Part shown: one piece after another, positions 1 to 9,526 of the stretch | Numbering within the stretch: position 1 is the first letter of the stretch | How the letters are laid out: every line of letters starts with the position of its first letter | Source: DASVXQ01 sp046727955 | GTDB taxonomy: Bacteria; Actinomycetota; CALGFH01 | Direction: 5' to 3' | Assembly (NCBI GenBank): GCA_046727955.1 | Contig: JBKPDO010000351.1 | Coordinates: forward strand, 1-11,878 | DNA length: 11,878 bases | Position numbers and translations under genes: made by a program | The notes under the pieces: generated by a model | The model's database searches: none | Told to the model about the DNA's origin: nothing | What the model saw: only the letters and a program-made list of their open reading frames with translations

Positions 1-177
1 TGCCGGCCCCGCGCGCGGCGCGGGCTCCTCGAGGCCCTCGGGCTCCTCCGGCTCGTGCTCCGCGAAGAACTCCCGCCACGCCTCGCTCACAGAGGACGGG
101 TCGTCCAGGTACTGCCGGTAGATCTCGTCGATCAGCCCCACGTTGGGGCCGAACTCCGGCCTGTCAAACCATCCCAT
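1..177 (-). CDS. kgd: 2-oxoglutarate dehydrogenase E1 / 2-oxoglutarate decarboxylase (Kgd type), N-terminal fragment
   Basis: Only the first 59 codons are present; the rest lies beyond the window start. The product begins MGWFDRPEFGPN and continues with IDEIYRQYLDDPSSVSEAWREFF in slightly spaced form (residues 16-38). This is the hallmark of the short N-terminal E1 segment (2-OGDH_E1_N), which helps anchor the thiamine-diphosphate E1 component in the 2-oxoglutarate dehydrogenase complex of the TCA cycle. After it comes a Glu/Pro-rich stretch (residues 40-59), like the flexible linker that in actinobacterial Kgd joins this segment to an acyltransferase-like domain; that downstream fusion is inferred, not seen. 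The start is the ATG at 177-175: an in-frame TAG lies six codons upstream and the conserved FGPN motif needs this start. AAGGA lies only one base from the ATG and AGGGG about 12 bases away, so the ribosome-binding site is not ideal. It is transcribed divergently from lhr. Confidence 0.85.
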   Translation of the reverse strand, partial: MGWFDRPEFGPNVGLIDEIYRQYLDDPSSVSEAWREFFAEHEPEEPEGLEEPAPRAGPA

Positions 178-313
178 GTCCTTACAACACCCCTAAGAAC
201 TCAAGCTCACCGACGCCTTTCCGACCAGTGCATACCCATTCAGACCAGCGCGAATGGCGTCCGACCCCAGTGTGCCACCTCCCGCTCGCCGCTCCGAGAG
301 GGTTCCGTGAATC

Positions 314-337
314 TGTGGACAACCCCCCTGTGGACGA
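314..337 (-). promoter_or_regulatory. pair of DnaA-box-like sites in the kgd-lhr divergent spacer
   Basis: On the minus strand, positions 322-314 read TTGTCCACA, which equals the preferred Streptomyces DnaA box. Positions 337-329 read TCGTCCACA, one base away. The two sites have the same orientation and repeat every 15 bp; seen on the plus strand, CTGTGGAC occurs twice. They lie 40-63 bp upstream of the lhr start, just before its promoter. DnaA binding is an inference from sequence similarity; the tandem repeat itself is directly visible and could serve another regulator. Confidence 0.35.
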
Positions 338-347
338 CACCCGGCGG

Positions 348-370
348 CTGTCAGGAGCAGGGTCTAGCAT
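348..370 (+). promoter_or_regulatory. DNA-damage-type (RecA-NDp / PafBC-like) promoter of lhr, leaderless
   Basis: The sequence CTGTCAGGA (348-356), exactly 8 nt, then TAGCAT (365-370) matches the published actinobacterial RecA-independent damage promoter TTGTCRGTG-N8-TANNNT in the TGTCRG core, the spacing and the -10 element (6 of 9 bases of the upstream motif). Only six bases separate TAGCAT from the ATG at 377, so transcription would start at or next to the A of the start codon. No Shine-Dalgarno sequence lies at normal distance. Both facts point to a leaderless mRNA. This motif in mycobacteria is bound by PafBC; that this organism has PafBC is assumed. Confidence 0.6.
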
Positions 371-376
371 CGCCGT

Positions 377-4918
<4,542 letters not shown>

Positions 4919-4938
4919 GGTGGTCGGGAGGCGCTGCG

Positions 4939-5871
4939 ATGCCCGAGGGCGACACCGTCCACCTGACCGCGGCACGGCTGCACCGCGCCCTGGCGGGCCA
5001 GAGGCTGCTCGGCACCGAGCTCCGCGTACCGCGGCCCGTCCGTCGTGGCAGCGAGCGCTACCTGGCCGCCATTTCATCCTTCGCCACCGCCGACCTGAAC
5101 AGTCAGGTGGCGCGAGAGGTGGTAGCGCGCGGCAAGCACCTGCTACTCCGCACCGACGCCGGTGTGACCCTACACAGCCATCTCAAGATGGAGGGCGCCT
5201 GGCATCTCTACCGCCAGGGCGAGCGCTGGCGCGGCCCGGGCTTTCAGGTGCGGGCGGTGCTGCGGACCGAGCCGTGGGTCGCGGTCGGGTTCCGGCTCGC
5301 CATCTGTGAGCTGCTGGCGACTGAGCGCGAGCACGAGATCGTTGGGCATCTCGGGCCGGACGTGCTCGGGCCCGACTGGGACCTCGAGGAGGCGGCCAGG
5401 CGCCTGCGAGCCATGCCGGACCGGCCGATTGGCGTGGCCCTGCTCGACCAGCGCGCCATCGCGGGGCCGGGCAACAACTGGAAGAACGAGGTCTGCTTCC
5501 TCCGCGGGGTGAATCCCTGGACCCCGGTCCTCGAGGTCGTCGACCTCGAGGGCATGCTCGCGCTGCTCAAGCAGATGATGGAGGTCAACCGGAACATCGG
5601 CCATCAGGTGACCACAGGTGACCCGCGCCGTGGGCGCAAGCGCTGGGTCGCCGAGCGCGGCGGCGAGCCGTGCCTGCGCTGCGGCGCGCCGATCCGGCGG
5701 GCCGCGCAGGCCACAGGCGACTTCGAGCGGGTCACCTACTGGTGCCCGACCTGCCAGCCCGGCCCCGGACCTCCCACGCGCGAACGGCCAAATCCGCGGT
5801 CGGTCCCCTCAGCCCCGAGCGCCGCCCGGCCCTCTGACCGCCGCCTGCCTGATCGACCCGGCCGCTCCTGA
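4939..5871 (+). CDS. nei: Fpg/Nei-family DNA glycosylase-AP lyase, Nei2 type
   Basis: This 310-residue enzyme excises oxidised bases, mainly pyrimidines in this family, and cleaves the abasic strand. It begins MPEGDTV: after Met removal the proline amine forms the Schiff base and Glu3 is catalytic. Other family features are the RGKHLLL lysine (Lys66), SHLKMEGAW (80-88), the helix-two-turn-helix loop AGPGNNWKNE with GxGN at 176-179, and a C-terminal zinc finger with Cys245, Cys248, Cys269 and Cys272. Overall layout, including the VNRNIGHQVTTGD stretch (216-228), is that of mycobacterial Nei2 (Rv3297), which also follows lhr. The start ATG is fixed by the MPEG motif and by GGGAGG at 4926-4931, seven bases upstream, 20 bp after the lhr stop, so it is very probably co-transcribed with lhr. 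Odd: a 35-residue Pro/Arg/Ser-rich tail (276-310) continues past the zinc finger, where family members normally end. Confidence 0.93.
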   Translation: MPEGDTVHLTAARLHRALAGQRLLGTELRVPRPVRRGSERYLAAISSFATADLNSQVAREVVARGKHLLLRTDAGVTLHSHLKMEGAWHLYRQGERWRGPGFQVRAVLRTEPWVAVGFRLAICELLATEREHEIVGHLGPDVLGPDWDLEEAARRLRAMPDRPIGVALLDQRAIAGPGNNWKNEVCFLRGVNPWTPVLEVVDLEGMLALLKQMMEVNRNIGHQVTTGDPRRGRKRWVAERGGEPCLRCGAPIRRAAQATGDFERVTYWCPTCQPGPGPPTRERPNPRSVPSAPSAARPSDRRLPDRPGRS

Positions 5872-5879
5872 CCGGGTCG
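5854..5879 (+). other. inverted repeat across the nei2 stop codon
   Basis: CGACCCGG (5854-5861) and CCGGGTCG (5872-5879) are perfectly complementary, giving an 8-bp stem with a 10-nt loop that contains the nei2 TGA. There is no T-run after it, so it is not a classical intrinsic terminator. It could act as an mRNA 3'-end hairpin or be a chance result of high GC and the local duplication. Confidence 0.3.
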
Positions 5880-6010
5880 CGGCGGTGGCCCGCCGCCCAT
5901 GGCCCTCGAACGCCGCTCCGCCCTGATCGGTCCCACGGGCCCTTGACCCGGGTCGCGGCGCTGACCGCGCTCGTGGCCCTTGGCAGCCCCGCGGCCTTGA
6001 CCGGCCGGAT
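5868..6010. repeat. degenerate tandem duplication (~75 bp unit) in the nei2-aldo/keto reductase spacer
   Basis: Two adjacent stretches, about 5868-5942 and 5943-6010, align with small gaps. CCGGGTCGCGGCG occurs at 5872-5884 and 5948-5960 (period 76). TGGCCCT occurs at 5900-5906 and 5974-5980 (period 74). CCCTGATCGG at 5921-5930 matches CCTTGACCGG at 5995-6004 (period 74). TGACC appears at 5835, 5869, 5944, 5962 and 5998. The second unit also contains the 10-bp palindrome GACCCGGGTC (5945-5954). No gene is seen between 5872 and 6026. Confidence 0.45.
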
Positions 6011-6026
6011 AGGCTCGGTAACCGCG

Positions 6027-7011
6027 ATGCGTTCCAGGACACTGGGAGCGACCGGGCTGGCGGTCTCGCCCATCGGGCTCGGGCTGGCCGCGCTGGGGCG
6101 GCCGGCCTATATCAACCTGGGCCGTCAGGAGGACCTCGGCAGCGAGCGCAGTGTCGAGGCGATGGAGCGGCGCTGCCACCAGGTCCTGGATGCTGCCTAC
6201 CGGGCCGGGGTCCGCTACCTGGACGCGGCGCGCTCGTACGGGCTGGCCGAGGCGTTCCTCGCCTCTTGGTTACGGGGCCGCGACCTGGCGCGGGCGGCCG
6301 TCACGGTCGGGTCCAAGTGGGGCTACACCTACACCGGCGGGTGGCGGCTCGAGGCGGAGGTGCAAGAGGTCAAGGACCACTCGCTGGCGACCCTGCGGCG
6401 GCAGCTCGCGGAGACCCGGGAGCTGCTCGGGGACTGGCTCGACCTCTACGAGATCCACTCGGCGACGCTGGAGAGCGGGGTCCTCGAGGACCGCCGGGTG
6501 CTGGCCGAGCTGGTCCGTCTCCGGGAAGAGGGTCTGGTGGTGGGGCTGACGACGAGCGGGCCGCGGCAGGCGGCGGTGGTGCAGCGCGCGCTGGAGGTCG
6601 AGGTGGACGGACTGAACCCGTTCGGTGTGGTGCAGGCGACATGGAACCTGCTGGAGCCGTCGGTAGGGTCGATGCTGGCCGCGGCGCACGACCGCGGCTG
6701 GGGGGTCATCGTCAAGGAGGCGCTGGCCAACGGTCGGCTCACGGCTCACGGCCGTGGCCCGGAGCGGGCCACGCTCGACAGGGTCGCGCGGCGGCACGCG
6801 GCCACCGCGGACGGGGGTGGCGCTCGCAGCGGTCCTCGTCAACCCGTGGGCGGACGTGGTGCTCTCAGGCGCGGTCACGCCGGAGCAGCTGCACAGCAAC
6901 CTCGCTGCGTCCGTGCTGGAACTGACCTCGGGAGAACTCGAGGAGCTGCACAGCCTCGCCGAGCCGGCCGAGCGGTACTGGGCCGAGCGCGGCTCATTTC
7001 CCTGGACCTGA
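6027..7011 (+). pseudogene. aldo/keto reductase, interrupted by a +1 frameshift
   Basis: The reading frame from ATG 6027 encodes an NAD(P)H-dependent aldo/keto reductase with the usual catalytic tetrad: Asp66 and Tyr71 (YLDAARSYG), Lys97 (GSKWGY) and His144 (YEIHSAT). At residue 263 the G5 run at 6813-6817 shifts the frame. Removing one G restores ADG-VALAAVLVNPWADVVLSG and the C-terminal cofactor-side region TPEQLHSNLAASV up to a TGA at 7009-7011. The repaired protein would have 327 residues, normal for the family. Unrepaired, translation runs out of frame to 7205 and loses the C-terminal barrel elements and part of the cofactor site. All key residues on both sides are intact and no other lesion is visible, so the change is very recent or a sequencing/assembly error. 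Start: no good Shine-Dalgarno is seen; a TTG at 5943 is in frame but lies in spacer repeat. The substrate is unknown. Confidence 0.8.
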
Positions 7012-7023
7012 CGCACTCCCACT

Positions 7024-7048
7024 CGCGCTCTCCACTGGCGCGCTCTCC
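7024..7048. repeat. 10-bp direct repeat between convergent genes
   Basis: CGCGCTCTCC occurs at 7024-7033 and again at 7039-7048, separated by ACTGG. It lies in the 125-bp gap between the convergent reductase and glycosylase genes. No terminator hairpin with a T-run was found in this gap, and nothing else is recognisable in it. Confidence 0.4.
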
Positions 7049-7136
7049 TGGAGGCACCAGCGATTCGGCCAACCGCTGCGGGCAACTTCGGGGCGCCTGC
7101 ACCTTATGGTCGCTTCACGTTGCCGCGTGTGGGGTG

Positions 7137-8135
7137 TCAGAAGCGGGTGAACGAGCGGAGGGGCATGCGCGGGCCGAAGCGGGGTGCCCCCAGGCCGGAA
7201 TATGAGAGGAGCCGCAGCACCCGGCCGCGGTGGCCCGGGTAGGGGGCGAGCAGTTCGAGCATGCGCTCGTCGGTCCCGCGCGGCTCGCCGGCGAGCGCCC
7301 AGCTCACCAGGTGCGGGAGGTGGTAGTCGCCGACCGAGACCGCGTCCGCGTCCCCCAGCGCCACCAGCGCCACCTCGGCGGAGGTCCACGGGCCGACGCC
7401 GGGGAGCGCCCGCAGGCGGTGATGTGCTTCGGCGGGCGCCATCGCGACCGTTTCTTCCACCCTGGTCGCGTGGCAGGCCGCCATCCGGATCGCGTTGGTG
7501 CGGCGCATCTCCACCCCGAAGCCGTGGAACGCCCAATACGGCTTGGCCGCCAGCACCTCGGGGCCGGGTGGCAGGCTGAGCGGTCGCGGCCCACCAGGGC
7601 CGGACCCGGACCGAGCGGACCCGCGCGAGGCCCCGGACAAAGCGTGGCCCGGTGGGAGGCCGGGTGGCGGCGGGCCGGGCGCGGGAGCTCCCCAGGCCCG
7701 CACCATCTTCCGGTAGGACGAGCGGGCCTCCGCGCCCGCCACCTTCTGCTCCAAGATCGAGGGGACCAGCGCCTCGAACACCGCCAGCGAGCGGGTGATC
7801 CTGAGCCCCGGCATGGCGTGGTGCAGGCGCGCCACCAGGCCGTCGGGGGCGAAGCCCTCGAGCGAGTCCCGAGCACCCAGCAGCTCGGGCGCGGTGGCCA
7901 GGCACCACTCCGCGCCAGGACCCCAGGCCAGGACGTCGACCTGCGCGCCGCGGGCGGCATAGCGGGCGGTGGCCGGGCCGGCCGGGGTCAGGGTCGCGCG
8001 CCACCACACGTCCGGCCTCTCGGCCTGCATACAGGGGTCGCCGGTGCCGCGGCGCAGCGGTCCCAGCGTCAGGCCGATATTCACCGGGAGCCTTGGCCTG
8101 AGCGTGGTCTGGAGCGGAGCTTCGGCGGCGCGCAC
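7137..8135 (-). CDS. AlkA-like HhH-GPD DNA glycosylase (DNA-3-methyladenine glycosylase 2 family)
   Basis: This 332-residue protein belongs to the helix-hairpin-helix base-excision glycosylases, which remove alkylated bases from DNA. The N-terminal region LGPLRRGTGDP (24-34) followed by WWRATLTPAGPAT (44-56) is typical of an actinobacterial AlkA-like group. The HhH motif LPGVGPWTSAEV is at 244-255 and the catalytic aspartate is probably Asp270 in SVGDYHL. No iron-sulfur cysteine loop is present. A Pro/Gly/Ser-rich insertion of about 35 residues (150-186) splits the glycosylase fold before the PYWAFHGFGVE segment (199-209). Start: GTG 8135 is chosen because a TACGAT -10 element ends seven bases before it, suggesting a leaderless mRNA. 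ATGs at 8165 and 8174 are in frame, but the first lies inside the promoter motif and both add residues that do not look conserved. Exact damaged-base specificity is not deducible. Confidence 0.85.
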   Translation of the reverse strand: MRAAEAPLQTTLRPRLPVNIGLTLGPLRRGTGDPCMQAERPDVWWRATLTPAGPATARYAARGAQVDVLAWGPGAEWCLATAPELLGARDSLEGFAPDGLVARLHHAMPGLRITRSLAVFEALVPSILEQKVAGAEARSSYRKMVRAWGAPAPGPPPPGLPPGHALSGASRGSARSGSGPGGPRPLSLPPGPEVLAAKPYWAFHGFGVEMRRTNAIRMAACHATRVEETVAMAPAEAHHRLRALPGVGPWTSAEVALVALGDADAVSVGDYHLPHLVSWALAGEPRGTDERMLELLAPYPGHRGRVLRLLSYSGLGAPRFGPRMPLRSFTRF

Positions 8136-8142
8136 GGGCCGG

Positions 8143-8165
8143 ATCGTAGCCGCTTCCCGCGACAT
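8143..8165 (-). promoter_or_regulatory. DNA-damage-type (RecA-NDp / PafBC-like) promoter of the AlkA-like glycosylase, leaderless
   Basis: Reading the minus strand, ATGTCGCGG (8165-8157), 8 nt, then TACGAT (8148-8143) has the same geometry as the lhr promoter and fits TTGTCRGTG-N8-TANNNT with the TGTCR core conserved (6 of 9 bases of the upstream motif). Seven bases then lead to GTG 8135, so the transcript would start at the start codon. The repeat of this arrangement before a second repair gene in the same window strengthens both calls. The upstream motif is degenerate, so binding by PafBC remains an inference. Confidence 0.5.
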
Positions 8166-8243
8166 CGTCCGCATCCCCGAGCCTCGTCCCACCGAAACGG
8201 GACCGTTCCACCGACCGAACGCGAACCGGGCCGCGGGCGAAAT

Positions 8244-8252
8244 TGTGGAAAA
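8244..8252 (-). promoter_or_regulatory. DnaA-box-like site in the glycosylase-dapA divergent spacer
   Basis: The minus strand reads TTTTCCACA, which fits the relaxed DnaA box TTWTNCACA. It is a single site about 27 bp upstream of the proposed dapA -10 element. One 9-mer of relaxed consensus can occur by chance. Confidence 0.2.
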
Positions 8253-8278
8253 CCGGCGGGTGGCGTTGGTGGCCCGGG

Positions 8279-8284
8279 TAGAAT
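8279..8284 (+). promoter_or_regulatory. possible -10 element for dapA
   Basis: TAGAAT is a good actinobacterial -10 hexamer and would give a leader of about 85 nt before dapA. No recognisable -35 hexamer lies 17-18 bp upstream. The damage motif seen before the two repair genes is absent here, as expected for a housekeeping gene. Confidence 0.35.
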
Positions 8285-8375
8285 TCGGACGGCCCCCGCA
8301 TCTCGAGGCGGGCGGCAGGTGCGGCGATGCCCGGCACCGCCGTGCACGGTTGCGAGAAGTGTTGGGAGGACCAAT

Positions 8376-9284
8376 ATGACTGGTCGCTTTGGCCGTGTGC
8401 TGACCGCCATGGCCACGCCGTTCAGCCGGGACGGCGCCCTCGACGTAGACGGTGCCCAGCGCCTCGCGCGGCACCTGCTCGAGCACGGCACCGAGACACT
8501 GGTGATCGCCGGCACCACCGGGGAATCGCCGACGCTGACCCACGACGAAAAGGGCCGCCTGTGGGCAGCGGTGGTGGACGCGGCTGGTGACGGCCGCCGG
8601 GTGATGGCGGGGACCTCGACCTACTCGACCGCCGACTCGGTCGAGCTCACCCAGCTCGCCGAGAAGGCCGGGGTCGGGTCGCTGCTGCTGGTGACCCCCT
8701 ACTACAACAAGCCACCGCAGGCGGGCCTGTACGCCCACTTCCGCGCCATCGCCGGCAGCACCGGCCTGCCCTGCATGCTCTACAACGTCCCCTCGCGCAC
8801 CAGCTGCAAGATCGAGGTCGACACCCTGCTGCGGCTGGCGGAGATCGACAACGTCGTCGCGGTGAAGGACGCGGTCGGCGATATGGCCGAGGCGAGTCGC
8901 CTGTACCGCGACACCGGCGGTGCGCTGGAGCAGTACTCCGGGGACGACAAGAACCTGCTGCCACTGCTCGCCGTCGGCGGGGTCGGTGTGGTCAGCGTCG
9001 CCGCCCACCTGGTCGGCCCGGCCCTCCAGGAGCTCGTCGCCGCGTTCGAGCGGGGCGACACCCACAGGGCGCTCGAGCTTCATACCGGGCACCTCGAGCT
9101 GTTCGAGGGGCTGTTCGCCACCACCAGCCCGATCCTGCTGAAGGCGGCCCTGGGTCTGCTCGGCCTGCCGGCCGGGCCACTGCGCCCGCCGCTGATCGAC
9201 GCGACACCGGAGCAGGTGACCTTTGTCCGCGGCCTGCTCGAGCGCGTCGGCCTGGTCCCCGCCGGGGAGCGCCCGGGCGGCTGA
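8376..9284 (+). CDS. dapA: 4-hydroxy-tetrahydrodipicolinate synthase
   Basis: DapA condenses pyruvate with aspartate-4-semialdehyde, the first committed step to meso-diaminopimelate (peptidoglycan) and lysine. The 302-residue (beta/alpha)8 protein shows the family residues: GTTGES (46-51) with the catalytic threonine, PYYNKP (108-113), the proton-relay tyrosine in LYNVPSRT (Tyr136, with substrate-binding Arg141) and the Schiff-base lysine Lys164 in VAVKDAVGD. GGVGVVSV (201-208) is the conserved barrel loop near the active site. Start ATG 8376 is supported by GGGAGGA at 8364-8370, five bases upstream. It heads an apparent operon with rnj and ftsK, an order widely conserved in actinobacteria. 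Divergent from the AlkA-like glycosylase across 240 bp. Confidence 0.96.
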   Translation: MTGRFGRVLTAMATPFSRDGALDVDGAQRLARHLLEHGTETLVIAGTTGESPTLTHDEKGRLWAAVVDAAGDGRRVMAGTSTYSTADSVELTQLAEKAGVGSLLLVTPYYNKPPQAGLYAHFRAIAGSTGLPCMLYNVPSRTSCKIEVDTLLRLAEIDNVVAVKDAVGDMAEASRLYRDTGGALEQYSGDDKNLLPLLAVGGVGVVSVAAHLVGPALQELVAAFERGDTHRALELHTGHLELFEGLFATTSPILLKAALGLLGLPAGPLRPPLIDATPEQVTFVRGLLERVGLVPAGERPGG

Positions 9285-9292
9285 GGAACGGA

Positions 9293-9526
9293 ATGGGAAT
9301 GGCGCCGGTAGCTGCGGAAGGGACGTGGATCCGGGGGACCCCCCGGGGAGCAGGGGACCCCCGGAAGCCGGGGGACCCCACGGGAGCAGGGGACCCCACG
9401 GGAGCAGGGGACCCCACGGGAGCAGGGGACCCCACGGGAGCAGGGGAGCCTCGGGAGCCAGGGACTGCCAAGGGAAGCTGGAGGGACCCCGGGGGCGCCG
9501 GGGCGGAGCCCGGGGAGGTCAGGTGA
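9293..9526 (+). CDS. hypothetical small repeat protein between dapA and rnj
   Basis: A 77-codon ORF starts with ATG 9293 eight bases after the dapA stop, with GAGGAA (9283-9288) overlapping that stop as ribosome-binding site. Its TGA (9524-9526) overlaps the rnj GTG (9523-9525) as GTGA, the standard layout for translational coupling. The product begins MGMAPVAAEGTWIRG, then has four perfect GDPTGA hexapeptides flanked by GDPRKP and GEPREP, and ends in a Gly/Pro/Arg-rich segment; it has no signal peptide, membrane segment or known domain and should be disordered. I do not recognise it. The case for a real gene rests on start/stop signals only. Against it, all three forward frames are open across the 18-bp repeat, as expected at this GC content, so it may be a by-product of the repeat. 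Confidence 0.4.
   Translation: MGMAPVAAEGTWIRGTPRGAGDPRKPGDPTGAGDPTGAGDPTGAGDPTGAGEPREPGTAKGSWRDPGGAGAEPGEVR
9334..9460 (+). repeat. 18-bp GC-rich tandem repeat array in the dapA-rnj linker
   Basis: Four perfect head-to-tail copies of GGGGACCCCACGGGAGCA cover 9371-9388, 9389-9406, 9407-9424 and 9425-9442. Degenerate copies flank them: about 9334-9352 (19 bp) and 9353-9370 upstream, 9443-9460 downstream. The unit length is a multiple of three, so reading frames persist. On the transcript strand the G-runs are separated by AGCA (4 nt) and ACCCCAC (7 nt), fitting the G3+N1-7 quadruplex pattern. CCCC and GGGG around the 9-nt loop ACGGGAGCA can alternatively pair as small hairpins, one per unit boundary. 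Confidence 0.95.
9512..9518 (+). promoter_or_regulatory. Shine-Dalgarno site fixing the rnj GTG start
   Basis: GGGGAGG ends four bases before GTG 9523 and supports that start over a GTG at 9325, which is in the same frame but preceded only by GGAAGG at three bases. With GTG 9523 the protein has 560 residues, the normal RNase J length. Confidence 0.65.

Noticed and set aside
229..234. TATGCA on the minus strand as -10 element for kgd
   Set aside because: The last base does not fit TANNNT and no -35 is seen; too weak to list.
5854..5879. Intrinsic terminator after nei2
   Set aside because: The stem is real but has no T-run and overlaps the stop codon; kept only as an inverted repeat.
6010..6015. 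TAGGCT as a leaderless -10 element for the reductase
   Set aside because: It is 11 bases from the ATG, too far for the leaderless pattern, and lacks the damage motif; TTGACC at 5997 is only 7 bases away, so it cannot be the -35.
5943..6026. TTG 5943 as start of the aldo/keto reductase
   Set aside because: The extra 28 residues come from the degenerate spacer duplication; the family begins at MRSRTLGATG. No ribosome-binding site favours TTG.
6813..6817. Programmed ribosomal frameshifting in the reductase
   Set aside because: No slippery heptamer or downstream structure is apparent, and this family is not known to use it; mutation or sequencing error is simpler.
7230..8375. In-frame N-terminal extension of dapA by 382 codons
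   Set aside because: It runs antisense to the glycosylase; ATG 8376 has a strong Shine-Dalgarno and begins exactly where DapA homology begins.
8136..9092. Upstream extension of the minus-strand glycosylase frame, open for over 300 more codons through dapA
   Set aside because: It lies antisense to a well-supported dapA and matches no glycosylase domain; it is a GC-rich shadow frame.
9334..9460. CRISPR array
   Set aside because: Units are contiguous with no spacers, and there are no cas genes.
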